Assembly: GCF_021155765.1 (NCBI RefSeq)
Contig: NC_060115.1
Coordinates: 496,001 to 560,000, forward strand
Length of the DNA: 64,000 bases
From: Diprion similis
Taxonomy: Eukaryota > Arthropoda > Insecta > Hymenoptera > Diprionidae
Reading direction: 5' to 3'
Below are positions 40,028 to 52,047 of the stretch, in pieces. The notes under the pieces were generated by a model, which saw only the letters and a list, made by a program, of their open reading frames with translations, ran no database searches and had not been told where the DNA came from. Made by a program: the position numbers and the translations under genes. Every line of letters starts with the position of its first letter. The first letter of the stretch is position 1.

Positions 40028-42408
40028 GTTACAAATTCAAAGTCACTGTAGGGTTGAGCAACAGTTCAGCTGATTGTAAGGTATGAGAAAAAATGTTTAG
40101 CTTTCTTCCTTCCCTCTCGGTTCTTTTCCCTGGACCATTCGTGACCCTCGTACAAAATGCGAACCCTCGGATCGTAAATTCACATTTAATTCCCTATCCC
40201 TGATGGAGAATGAGATATAATTTGTCATGCGACCACATGCATTTTAATTCTTTCAGGTAGGCGTCGCTCCGCCCTGCTCGCGGGTCGTCCCGATTAAATA
40301 ATAACAATGCAGACGACCGCTTATGCGCAATGTATGTATCCTGAATGATGCAGCAGATCCCTCGTAATTGAAACTTGATTGCCACGGTGCTTGTTTCTGT
40401 GTTGGTGCGGGATGCTGCAGCCCGATGGAATTTGCGGTTTCGTTTGGATCGCATCAAAGCCTACCGCAGTCTCTTCCAAACTGCAGGAGCCTGGAAATGG
40501 GTGAGGGTAATCGATATTCGTTGAATTCAACGATTTGCTGACCTCGCGCCAGGTCGCACGCTCTGTTCCGCACCCTCCTCTTCAGGGCCAGGCATATTTA
40601 ATAGAACTCACGACGCGATATAGGTCTGGAAAAATATGGAAGCCAATCTCTTCCACCTTCGGTTGTCGACCCTCCAAGTTTTATTCTAGTTTACGGCAAT
40701 AAGTTGAGCATTAAATGATATTTGTTCAAATAGTTTACAGAAGGTGGAAGGAAAAAGTTACTCCAAGATATTTTATATACAACTGTTTCGTGGAAACTAA
40801 GTGGAGATACGTTCGATTGAACGGACCTACCGATAAAATTCTGACGAGTGTCCGCCGCCGTAGACTGCAGGGTATTTGAATCACAAATTATACAGCCAAG
40901 AGTGCGTTATATAGGCGGGGATAAAGGTGAGTACACAGAGGATGTTCTCGCAAGCAATTTTGGTGGCGGCACTTCAGGTGTCAAGTTGCTATTTGTAATC
41001 AAAGCATTTCGCAAAGTGGAAGACGGGCTGAAAGCATCCCAGCCATGGCTATACAACCCGGGGCGGTTGTTTGCGTCAAACGAATTCCACCCGCTCCAGA
41101 GGATTCTTTTCTCGCGGTGCGATGCCGCTGCGAAAAGACAGGGGTCGAGACCAGATGTTAGATGAAACGTTTTTGCTCGCGTTGTGCGAGCCCACGGCTC
41201 ATGCTGATAAGTGGTGCCGTACAAGGGAAACGAAAACCCGGCTCGAATCACGAGGGAATAAAACGAGAAACGGAAATGGTATAGAAAACGAGACATACGT
41301 ACCTGCATATGTATACACAGAACAAGGATTAAGAGATGAGTAAAATCGGAGAACAGCTTCGACCTGTGGGTGGAAAAATAACCGAAACGATCTCTGCACG
41401 CAATTATACTTATACATCTGATCATTAACTACCAATACCGCGATCTTTCAGCGCTTGTAAAAGTGCAGGTACGAATCCACGGATGGAGCGAGAATAATTT
41501 CTCAAAATAATGACAGGTATTGTTTTATTATGGCTTTCCTTTTCTTTCAGTATTTTTAGTTAGAAATCACGTGCTTTCAGGCGTATAACAGCATAGCCCA
41601 GAGTGCGAAGTGGAAAACCTTACAAGGCGATTTCCACTAAAAGGATCCCATCGATCCCCTCGATCTCGCTCGAGGAAAAATATTTGCTCAAGCGCTTCAT
41701 AGTGCGGGTCTATTATTGAGTAGGTGGGCATAAAGCTCGAGGATTTGCTGGTACAGGTTGAATAGGGTGGAAGACAGCTGAGGGCTTCTTCGTTGTAAAA
41801 CAATAATTTGCGTCTCGCTTTATTGCGAGTCAATATTGTGCTCCGGTTCTTGAGACATCTAGTCAGGCGTCTAGTCTGTGGAGGTAGTGGGCGGTTCAGC
41901 AGGGGCTTATCTTGGTTGCCGGTGGCTTACGTTTAATACAAATTGATATAATGTGGCTGGGCCTTTCGCTACTGTTCGGACCGACGCACATACCCCAAGC
42001 TGACAAATAGAGGTAAACCTGCGAAAGCTTATGATCCATTTAGTTCCAATGCCCATGAGTCAGTTTGTTTCTACCGTATAGTACACCCAGTCTCGTTCGA
42101 CCCACAGTTAATTCACGCCAAAGACAAACGCGCTTTGTACCCGGGTGACGATGAAGAGGAAAGGCTAATGATTCTCTCTAACTCTGAAACCAGATGCCCG
42201 AGCGTCGCCACTGAAATGGCCCTTCTGCGATGTCGACATATTCGGAAAGGTGAGCATGTTTCAATATACTCATAGCAAGTGGCCAATGGGTGGGTGATCA
42301 GTAGATTGAAAAAGTAGATACGCGTGAGGAACTCAATCGCAATTTAGAGTTCGTAGGTTAGGGTTATAGTATATTGAAAAGTGTAGATTGAACGAGCGAG
42401 GAAATTAT

Positions 42409-42414
42409 TTTATT
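42409..42414 (-). other. possible polyadenylation signal of the downstream SDR gene
   Basis: AATAAA on the minus strand (TTTATT on plus) lies about 410 nt past the stop codon at 42821. Other signals may be used; the distance is long for an insect 3' UTR but possible. Confidence 0.25.
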
Positions 42415-42820
42415 CATCACTAGTATGGCTGACGTTTTTTTTTTTTTTGCCTGCAATTCCTACATTGCAGAAAACTGCACTTTTACTTCCTAGCACTGAA
42501 AATTGCTCTTTTTTGTACTCCGCTATGAAAAGAAAATTTGTTTTCACTTTTTTCACGTAAAGTATCGTGAGCACCGTGGGGGTGAAATCTTTTTCATCAC
42601 GCGTACTTGCAGTATTCGTCTTTGACTCGCACAAAAAGTTCATATTGCAAACTTAGGCTCGGGCTAAAAGGACCTACTTTACCGCCTTGATGCACAAGCT
42701 ATTATCTTACAAAAACTGTTGTAAATATGTAAGCATGGCATAGTTTCATAAAATGTTTTGTATTCAATTCGTGATCAACCGGAAATGTGTGCATATGTCC
42801 TAATTCACTTATTCCGTGTC

Positions 42821-44188
42821 CTAATACGGTTCGCCGACCGGACGAATCGACAACTCGGTGACCTGAAACGATTATTGAAGCTGAGTGGTAAAATTCCAGT
42901 GAAAAGTTTAATATACATGCATATCCTTGACTGGATATCAAAGAATAAGATTAAAAAAATACTTCCATTTAAACTAGTCAAAAAAGGAATATTCGAAAAT
43001 GATAAGAACATATTCAAGTACATTTGAAACCAAAGTATGACGACGATTACTCACCTGAACGAAGTCTGGGGTACCCAGAATGTAGACAACTGCGTTAGAT
43101 ATGTCCTCCGGCAGGAGATGTGGAACGTTGTCGAAGAAACTTTCATGGTTAGGGACTCCGGATGCCCGAATGATGTCTGTCTTGACAAACCCAGGACTGA
43201 GGCTCTGAAAAATCATCCGATGATTCAATCGAAACACATTGGGCTAGCCCTAAAACTGCAGTTATACGAGATTATATATCAGTAATTCGGTAGAAGAACA
43301 ATCATAATTTCGACCATCTTATCAAATATTTAAGAGAATCGTTCTAAACTGATTGTTGAAACAATTAAAATTTGCTCACCGTAATTTTAATCTTGCTGCC
43401 GACTGCCACGAGATCCTGTCTCACTATCTCAGTCATTGCTGTAATTGCGAATTTCGTGGCTGCGTACAAACTCGAAGTTTGTTGATTGCCGAGCCAGTAT
43501 CCATCGACGCTACGGGCAACAAAAGAAGATTGTCAGGTCCATGCCTTTCAGGGATTCGTTATTGTCCTCAATAAAGAATAATTGACTATCGTTTACAAGC
43601 ATGGATACCATAATGTCAACTTGCACATGATGTCCCAATTGACAGAAATGAAACAGTATCATGATCGATGGAATTACCTGTTTATGTTGACAATGTGGCC
43701 GGCTACATTACGGCTCCGCATCGAAGCCACTGCTTCTTTAACGCCCACGGTAGACGCCAAGACGTTGAGATCGAGCAGTTTCTTAAATCCCTCAGCATCG
43801 TCATCTGCGGAGAATAATGACCGAATGATAATAAGTAGCAGGCGTTAAAATATTATACACGCGCTGCATTTAATTTGCGATGCCCACCTATGATTCGTTT
43901 GGCGCTCCAGGTACCAGCGCTGTTAACGAGGACATCGAGCCTTCCGAATTTTTTATCAACCCATTCAAAGACGCCCTTGAAATCCTCGGTGTTGGTAATG
44001 TCGACCTGCTTTACATGGAACTCGCCCTTAGCGTTTTTCACACGTTTTGCGAGGGCTTCCAGGTTCTCCAATCGCCTGCCAAGCCCAACTACCACCATAC
44101 CTTCCTTGACGAGACCCTCGGCAATCCCTTCACCGATACCCGCACTCGCACCGGTTACAATCGCAACTTTACCGACCCAACGATCCAT
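42821..44188 (-). CDS. SDR family oxidoreductase, DHRS11/farnesol dehydrogenase-like (copy A)
   Basis: A classical short-chain dehydrogenase/reductase of 249 residues, probably cytosolic and NADP(H)-dependent, acting on an alcohol or carbonyl substrate (insect relatives oxidise farnesol; vertebrate DHRS11 reduces steroid and dicarbonyl ketones). The true substrate is not readable. Coding exons (minus): 44188-43888, 43804-43678, 43509-43380, 43204-43055, 42862-42821. All introns are GT-AG and all joins are in frame. Cofactor motif TGASAGIG is at residues 12-19, followed by Arg38-Arg39 after the second strand, which favours NADP. NSAG at 89-92 replaces the usual NNAG. Catalytic residues are Asn114, Ser143, Tyr158 and Lys162 (YAATK). 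SPG is at 189-191 and the C-terminus is TELSIRPVGEPY. The length is normal for the family. It is a tandem paralogue of the gene at 45950-47197, same strand and 1.76 kb downstream of it, with identical exon lengths and phases. Family call firm; substrate unknown. Confidence 0.95.
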
Positions 44189-44252
44189 GTCTCTGGTCTA
44201 GTTTCAACTGTGTCACACCGATAAATTGAAGTATAGCCCACAGCGCGGCTGC

Positions 44253-44284
44253 CAGTGAATATATATATATATATATATTCACTG
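44253..44284. promoter_or_regulatory. perfect 32-bp palindrome with AT core, upstream of SDR copy A
   Basis: CAGTGAAT, then an alternating AT run, then ATTCACTG: the whole 32 bp equals its own reverse complement. It lies 65-96 bp upstream of the minus-strand start codon at 44188, where a TATA element would be expected. It could serve as a TATA-like core promoter or simply be an AT microsatellite inside an inverted repeat. Confidence 0.45.
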
Positions 44285-45949
44285 CTGATTCTTTGCTACA
44301 TTACGCTGCGTGATTCGTTGAATTTTTGAAGCTCATGATTATGTTCAATTGACTGATTGTTATATATTAGGGTAGACAAGGCTTCATATCTTTAGTAAAG
44401 CGCGTTTGCTATTCAGCGCTTTTTTATAAAATTCTTTTATAAAATTGTCATATCTTATCGGAGGTAGGTGATTATTGTGATTTTATTAGGGTCAGCGATA
44501 TTGTATTACTAACTAGCAGCCACTAAGATAAGCTCGCCAGGAATACGATTTTATCTTCAACTTCTATTTCATAATCGCTTCGTTGTACTTGAATTCTAAA
44601 TTTGCTCCTTGTGATTGGGCGTACTAAATGTACTGCTTTATTGCACGACCCTGACGATATCAAAAAAAAATTAGTTTTTTTTCTACGTAGCATTATCTGC
44701 TAATGAGCAGTGCTACATCGTGTCACCGTATTGGAAATTTAATACTGCACTTGAATAATAAAAAATGAAGAAGGCTGTTCGGCAGGTGCGAGACGGGCAA
44801 TTTTTTGTCAAAATTCTCGACCGGGTGGTTACAGGGGATGGGTTGGGTAATCATTTTGTTAAAGTGCTTACTGGGCACTGACAGGGTGCTTGTTGAGCAA
44901 TTATTTCATTAAATTTTCTAGCCGGATGTCAGCCAGGAGCCGATTTACTTTTGAGTCTAAACTTATAATTTTTACAAATCGGCATTAATTATTACCAGAA
45001 TATTTACGTGCAACCGCTTATGCGTTACAAGCTACTACATGATGCTTGAGTGAGTTATAAAAATCCAGTATTAGGTGTAACTAATAGTAGCAAATTAATT
45101 ACATTTCGTAGGAGGCCATCAGATTGCATTAGAATCATCCAGTAACAACGATGTGTATTGAGTAAAATTAATTCATATCTATGCCTATTCTGTACTTATT
45201 TTAAAATAACCAAAAGCTTTGAATATTTAATCTGACTTGATCTTGCTTTCGCTTTTCTACCAGAGGAGAAATGATCAGTAGTAACTAATAAACCTAATTT
45301 TTCCGTGTCACTTGACAAGCGCGTCTTAGACGAGTAGTTACGATTCAGCTTTCACGATCAGAACCCTTACTTTATAATTTTATAAATAACGATCAGCTGA
45401 TAGGGCTCTCGTGAGCCATACTAGTCAGGATCTGACGGAGTTTCTACCAGAATCCCCGACAAGCACCCGGAGTTCTGCTAGTTACCCAGTTAACTAGCTG
45501 TTTGGTAACGACGTATAGCAACTTGAGCGACATGGGTGACATTGTTAGTTATGCTTTTCACATGGTAGACCTTAGGTACTCTTAATGCTGGAGCGGATCT
45601 AATACGGTAGTTGGACGATTGCCAATTCCAATTCATCAAGAGCTGTAACCAGTTTATTATGAAACCAGTCCTGCTTCTTAAGTTGCTTATGAAAGGTAAA
45701 GCAACTATTCATATATAGGTGCAATTTTTGTTCTATACGTGATAGAGAAAAGGTAATTTGTTGACGGATATAAGGGTGTAGAAAATATTGACAACGATTT
45801 CAGACGAGATGGAATGTATTTTTTATAACAAAAATTTGTACATTTCCTGAGTGACAAAAATTATGTAGTTCTTTAAAATTTCGCTCCATTCGTGATGAAT
45901 CTGAAATTCAGGGTACACATCCTTACAGTTGACTCCATCATTCCATGTC
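44285..45949. other. intergenic spacer between the two SDR genes
   Basis: AT-rich DNA without a recognisable gene. It contains a diverged 50-bp repeat near 44797. A minus-strand AATAAA at 45653-45658 could end the transcript of the upstream SDR gene. Confidence 0.6.
44773..44945. repeat. diverged tandem repeat, period 50 bp, about 3 copies
   Basis: Related blocks (GCAA/GTAA, then a T-rich stretch, then TTAAA or CAAAAT and an ACCGGGTGGTTACAGG-like tail) begin at 44797, 44847 and 44897, exactly 50 bp apart. The copies are well diverged. Confidence 0.6.
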
Positions 45950-47197
45950 TTACAACATTTCGCCGACCGGGCGAATCGTCAATTCCGTAATCTGGAAAGT
46001 TTATACAATCGATCAAATTTCAGCAGGTATGTGGCACAGTTGAACACGGATATGAAATTAGCTGGGCTTGACATGATAATAAACGGTGAAACTAAACAAA
46101 CATGGCTATCGTGCAGCGTGTAAGACGTGAATCATGAAAATATATATACTTAAGAACAAGAAAGGATAAAGCACATTGGGAATTGTCACCTGAACATGTT
46201 CCGGGGTACCCAATACGTAGATAACTCCCGCAGCTATATTTTCCGGCTCAAGACATGGAAATTTGCTGAAGACATCTTCGGGGTTTGGGACACCTGCTGC
46301 CCGAACGATGTCCGTCTTGACTACCCCAGGACTGAGGCTCTGGACAAATAATTAAATCACTATGAGTTCAGCCCGACTTCAACTTTTTCAACCGTGGTAA
46401 GTCTTTTTGATGAGAAATCTTCTCACCGTAATTTTAATCCTGCTACCAACAGCCACGAGATCCCGTCTCACTGTTTCCGTCATGGTAGTAATAGCGTGTT
46501 TAGTGGTTGAATACAGACTGCAAGGGTTCTCGAAGGAGAGCCAATGTCCGGTGACGCTTTGGAAGCACAGAAATATCGTTAATTTTCATTTTTTACTCGC
46601 CTCTGATCACTTCTTTATACACAGAGATGAATCTCACACGTTTGATCGTTCACCTGTTGATGTTGATGATGTGACCCGCTATGTTTCGTCTTCGCATTGA
46701 AGCGACGGCTTCTTTCACACCTACGGCAGACGCCAGGACGTTGAGGTCAAGCATCTTCCGAAATCCTTCAATATCGTCATCTGAAGTAAACAGTGATAAA
46801 GCAATGAGAAGGAATGAGCGACAAATGCGTGCTTAGACGTGTGTAACTATTTGCACTACTCAAGAGTAAAAAAAATGCTCAATTTGTATTGATCACCAAT
46901 GAATCGCTTGGGAGTCCAAAGACCAGCGTTGTTAACGAGGACGTGGATCCCTTCAAATTTAGTATCAACCCATTCAAAAACGCGCTGAAATTCTTCCGTG
47001 TTGGTAATGTCGCACTGCCTTGGATAAAACTTTCCCTTGGCTCCCTGGAGCCGTTTTTCCAATGCTTCCAAGTTCTCCAATCGCCTGCCAAGTCCGATGA
47101 CCAACAAACCCTCCTTGACCAGAGCTTCGGCTATTTTCTCACCGATTCCCGCACTGGCACCGGTCACGATTGCCGCCTTACCGACCCAACGATCCAT
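45950..47197 (-). CDS. SDR family oxidoreductase, DHRS11/farnesol dehydrogenase-like (copy B)
   Basis: Second classical SDR, 249 residues, same family and probable cytosolic NADP-dependent alcohol/ketone oxidoreductase role as copy A; substrate unknown. Coding exons (minus): 47197-46897, 46780-46654, 46556-46427, 46339-46190, 45991-45950. Their lengths (301, 127, 130, 150, 42 nt) and phases match copy A exactly. Motifs: TGASAGIG at 12-19, Arg38-Arg39, canonical NNAG at 89-92, Asn114, Ser143, Tyr158 and Lys162 (YSTTK), SPG at 189-191, C-terminus TELTIRPVGEML. By hand count the first-exon proteins of A and B agree at about 72 of 100 positions without gaps. The ATG at 47197 is chosen because it matches the start of copy A (MDRWVGK); the frame is open 28 codons further upstream but that part has no counterpart. 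A TATA-like element lies about 50 bp upstream. Confidence 0.95.
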
Positions 47198-47244
47198 GTT
47201 TTCAAAGTGAGTTGATCTACCGTCGTCGATGCGCGTATACGTCT

Positions 47245-47252
47245 CTATATAT
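47245..47252 (-). promoter_or_regulatory. possible TATA box of SDR copy B
   Basis: ATATATAG on the minus strand lies about 50 bp upstream of the start codon at 47197. This leaves room for a transcription start some 20 bp before the ATG. Confidence 0.3.
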
Positions 47253-47281
47253 GATATACTGAGGAGTGTTTGCTGTATCAT

Positions 47282-50200
47282 GCATCGTGATCTACTGTAT
47301 ATTTAGACGGCGATGTAACTCCACTGCCCGCTGGTTTCAATAACACGATACTTACACTATAGCAATTCCCCCACTTATCTTCAGTTACTAACGGACGCTT
47401 GCGCTAATTGGCAAATTGCGCAATAAGCGTTTGTAGCAAGTCACTGTCACAGCACAACAGTAATCACACATCTCTAACTGGCTTGGTTGTTGCAGATAAA
47501 CGCGGAAGTATTACAATTATTATTATATCTCAGTGATCTTTCGCATTATCGGTCGCAAGGTTGAATCGTCATAGCACACGCGACAAGGTCATTGCGAGTA
47601 GAATTAGCACTCCTGGCAGACTCGTGATCCGAAATTGACGGAATATGGATACTTTAATGTTTTCATTCACGCGGTTTTATCTTTGATACACCAAAAGGTA
47701 TATTTATGCTTTTGGCGGCTTTGGTGATGGGGGGATCGAGCGTTGTACGGAAGAGTAAAGAGGTAGTACGAACTTCTAAACTTAACTTTATTGAGATCTA
47801 AGTTCACCCGGAGACGATAGGCTCGATACGGGGAGATCTGACTGACTGCTTTCTTCCGAAATATTCCGGTTGTATGTGATAGTAGGAGTGGGAATTTTTG
47901 GTTCGAGGGTAGGAGACGGAAGTGTGTAAAAATACATGGTTTGCGCTTTTCTGATTGGTGGGAAATGTAACGAATTTTAGGATTGGAGGACAAATGAAAC
48001 GGTAAGGTAATGAGAGTCGGAAAGGATCAGGTAAACGTTAACTATAGGCGAACCTTTTGCGGCCGCGCTGTCCAGGCTGGTTACCATCCACATCTGTTGA
48101 CCAACTGAATATCGTAAAGAATAGGAAAAACCCGCGTTGGGGAAATCCTCGTGTCTGAATTTGCTATTGTAAAAAGGCATTTATTGGTTGATTAGAAGGT
48201 CCCGAGTACAGATATTGTCTTGCCAGATGTGTGCCGGATGCAGCTGCCGGCCAGCGCGGTACGGACTGACCTGGCTAGAGTCATAAACTAGCTCGGCGTG
48301 TCCGTACTTAGAACGTTATTACTTTACTTATTTTAATATAAATGTAACACTATGACTAATTAATGCTATCGCTAAAATGAACTAAAACAAAGGAGAGTGA
48401 GAGACGCAGTCCCCACATGCTAATATAGCAATTTTCGATACGAGTGCGTAATGTGAGTTTTGACGTACCGATTAGGTACAATCATCGATGCCATGATTAT
48501 ACGAGCTTGTACAAAGTTACACACTCGTTTCGAACGTTATTTTTTATAACAGTGCACGTAAAGTAAACCTTTTTTATCTTGATTTCCGTGCGTATGGTGC
48601 AAATTGTTGGCATACCGTGCTTAAAGTGAATTGAACAACGACTCAACCGTTGTCGATATGTGTGCTCATTCCTCCCCTCTTTTTAAAAAGGGAATTTTGC
48701 AGGTGGGTCATTCTGATTTCACTGATTATTCAATGCAGTGTACTTCACGCCTTGTATTTGAAAAGTGCCACCTCATTCCTCACTCATATTGGTGCATGTA
48801 TGCGTGTTTCAGGTTCTCTGTTTCCGTCGGCGATACTTTTTATCATCTCGGGACATCGCTCGCGGACAAAACGTCAGAATAGCTAGAGACAGAGACCGGT
48901 ATTCCAAATCGAATTCACCCAAGTGAAATCAATTCCGTCGGATGACGACGGACCCGATAGCGATACAAGGGAGCGCAAGTATTCCTCTTCGCCGAAAGAT
49001 CCTTCCCTTAGCCCGGGGGGATACGATTTCCATATAACAAGGCACCGCAATGATTACCTACCCCATGAATACATTAGTTGAACTTAGCCTTCTACAGCGC
49101 GTAAGAGGTCCATACATGTAGGCATTCCAGGTGTGTCCGTTCCGTCGTCTCTGCGCCCTTATACACGCGTACATAGAACCTCGATACCAACCCTTAAGCT
49201 GGCCGTTTGTCCTCAGGGATGAAAGTTACTTACTCTGGCCAACTGTCTTTCTCTCCGGGCTCTGCGAGGAATCTTGATTGCCACAGAAATGAAACCCCTG
49301 CGATCAATCCTCGCCTTTGGTTTGGGAATGCATAGGTCTCAGAGGATGTACAGTTCGGCGGTAGGTATGTACGTATAACAATTCAGAATATATCCAACTA
49401 CGCCCTGCGAATTTACCTTACGGGTATCGGTCTGAAGAGTTAAGCGGTCTACTAGAATTCCAGATACGATCGTCAAGGGTACCGTCAGCGGGTTTTTCGA
49501 ATTTTGCATGGATTTATCCGCGTCAAATACGCGTGTCTGAGGATAGCTCAGATAATTATTCCCAAGCGATATTAAGAACCAAGGTTAACTCGTGATAGTG
49601 GATTTCCCGGGAATTTAAAACCAGAGAAAAAATTTTCGGTTGAAACTCACTAAGCTGGGTGTATTTTAATGTATTGAACGAATTCATGTGCTCAAGAATT
49701 TTGCCAGGATGGAGCTTATCGCTGTTGGGTCGAGAGATAAATATCGATACATCAAAGTGGATGTGTTAAGCCATTTCGAGACCAAAAAGATTATATACAC
49801 AGTGCACGGCAGCCAATTTTTGTATTCAAGAAATTTCCAACAACTATCCGATCATTTTCACGTGCGGTCATTAATTTGATTCAAAAGGGCTTCCGATGTA
49901 TTTGAAAATCGTTGTTATTGCAATATACGTAGGGGCTTGATACGTCTCAGGTGGAACACCCTAAGGAGGCAATGGTAATCGATTGTTTACTCCCTGCGTA
50001 AACCTGCGGTTCAATCCACTCGATGCAAAATAGCATATGGTAAGTACATTTCGCAACGCATTGCCCGTACTGTTTATGGTAAGTGGAGAAACACGCACGA
50101 ATGGTTAAAGGGATAAATGGAAATCAAATGATCTCGCCGCGTAAGCTAATTAAATGTATAAAGCAAGGGTCTGGTGTAGAAATTAACGGGAAAATATATC

Positions 50201-51840
50201 GAAGAACCGATCATGAAAGTTTGGGTCGATGGGTAATGCTAGATAGAGCTTTCGATGATTTCCGTATAAAATAAGGGTAATGGGTGGGTGCGCCGGGCCG
50301 TTATAGTTATTGGTTCGGCTTTCTTATATTGGACGATAAATTCTTGGAGCCCACTCTTTCTTCTTCAGAAATTTTCTGACCGAAGTTTTTTCGTTGACCA
50401 ACAACTAAATTCCAAAGGAAGGAAGGGGTCGTTATCGCAGAGCATGGCTGACAATAGATTTAGCACACTCGCGTTCTTCCTCTACCTACAATCTATAGAA
50501 GTATAGAGGAACCATTAAAACTGTTGCGATGGAGGCTCAATGTGTGCCGTCTTATACCTACGCTTGGCGTATTTTCATAATCGTGATTCTCTTCTGGAGC
50601 GACCAAATCTGTTACAAGTAACAAAACAAATATACAGCATTTTTGCGTTTAACAATAAGTTAAAGTTTGAATTGAATTTTAAAAATCGTGAGGATTTTAA
50701 TCCTATTGGGGATCATAGCAAAATCCAGAGGGCAACTACAGAGTAATGGAAATATGTGTTACTGATCTCTCCGTATATTCATGGAGAATGCTGAATCGCA
50801 GTTCAGATTGTTGGCCGGGCGATAAATCATCATCCTCAAGAAACTTCCGCGCAAGTTACAGTGTACCTACATGTCGATTGTTCTCGTACATGACGTATTA
50901 TCGTCGTCGTATCCGAAATTCAACAAGCAAATTTATATCAGGGGCTACTGCAGCTGGCATGTTATACACCCTTTTTCAACAATATACTCTTGTGTCCGAT
51001 TCGAATTATTCTGATGTACGTGGAGGAACATAAAATGAATCGATCACGATTAAACCGCATTTTACTGATTTTGTACTGCGAAATGCACTCAGTTTCGACA
51101 AGTTCGATCACTGAGTCTCCAACAGAAAAAAAAATCGGCTTAAAATACCCAGACCTGCAACGTTTGGTGGGTTTGGATTGTTGGTAACCCATTTATTGCC
51201 GTAGAATAATTCGCGAAATAAAATAGTACGTAATGTGCTTAAATTAATATAACGTCACATGTGGCTATAACACATTGCGAAGCATTTTTAACATTGTGTA
51301 TACCCAACTAATGTAACGTGTGATTCAACTGGAAGCGGCACCGTTGCCGCGAAAAAGGCATTTTTTTTCAAATCATCGCTCAGATTGCAACGAATAATGT
51401 ATCCGTATGACTGTAGTATGAGAAATATAATAATATACGGAACATGTAGAGAGTCTTTTTTAAAAATGAATAAGAGAAAAAAAAGCAAGAAGAGAGAGTT
51501 TTCTTTTGAAATTGTCTGAAAACAATTATGCACGAAGTGTTTCGTTATGAATCCTTTCTTCATCATGAGACGTTTACGTTTTTAATGCAACACTATTTCT
51601 GCATTTCCATTAGAGCATCAGCTCAAATACCATCGGCGGACTTGTCGTCGACGCCTTTCCGTAGGCAACTTCTCATGCATTTCTGACTACCGTATCAAGG
51701 TATTGCAGGATGGAAAATCGTTACCCACCGCAGCTGGTGAAGTTTGAATTTCGAACTACCGTCGAATGTCGCTACTATAGTGAACTTGTGATCAAAACAC
51801 GCATCGTCCGTCTCCCGCGTAGAATTAGGCTAGAATAGAA
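47282..51840. other. intergenic region between SDR copy B and HELQ
   Basis: No recognisable gene. Open frames of 60-108 codons are scattered on both strands (for example 47667-47993 minus, 50083-50274 plus, 50746-51033 plus) and show no domain, signal peptide or splice context that I trust. Confidence 0.55.
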
Positions 51841-51848
51841 AGTATTAA

Positions 51849-51880
51849 TATATATATTCTTTTATTAGTTGTTCAGTTTA
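51849..51880 (+). promoter_or_regulatory. possible core promoter of HELQ
   Basis: A TATATAT element (51849-51856) is followed about 25 bp later by TTCAGTTT (51872-51879), which fits the arthropod initiator consensus TCAGTY. That would give a 5' UTR of about 170 nt before the ATG at 52048. Spacing fits a TATA-Inr promoter, but AT-rich DNA makes chance matches common. Confidence 0.3.
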
Positions 51881-52047
51881 GTAGTAAATATTATCATAAC
51901 CTAGCTCTGCAAAAGTGAAACATTAATGATCTAGTCAAACCTGCTGTGTGTGTTAGAATTAGGAAATTGGAACGATAAGCAACCTTGGTAACAGAATCTA
52001 ACCTCTGACGTTGAGATAATTCACTTGTCTATAGTGATTAATAAATA

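Larger units (their letters stand above)
24007..42400. other. gene-poor stretch (intron or intergenic)
   Basis: About 18 kb without a recognisable protein family. Open frames up to 211 codons occur (29779-30414, plus), but all lack domains and many overlap equally long frames on the other strand. Microsatellites, a short-period minisatellite and two alternating CG tracts are listed separately. Possible splice-flanked short frames occur near 32873-32993 and 40875-40931 (plus) and 30491-30566 (minus); none is supported enough to annotate. Confidence 0.5.

Noticed and set aside
40875-40931. Short frame between CTGCAG and GTGAGT (plus)
   Set aside because: Only 19 codons, weak pyrimidine tract, no homology.
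40907-41425. 172-codon open frame (minus)
   Set aside because: No domain and overlapped by plus-strand frames of about 100 codons; likely chance.
41950-42009. Small frame MWLGLSLLFGPTHIPQADK resembling a signal peptide
   Set aside because: Only 19 codons, no donor before the stop, no downstream continuation.
43875-44224. Plus-strand frames opposite the first exon of SDR copy A
   Set aside because: Shadows of the minus-strand coding exon, which has clear SDR motifs.
46889-47215. Plus-strand frame opposite the first exon of SDR copy B
   Set aside because: Shadow of the coding exon on the minus strand.
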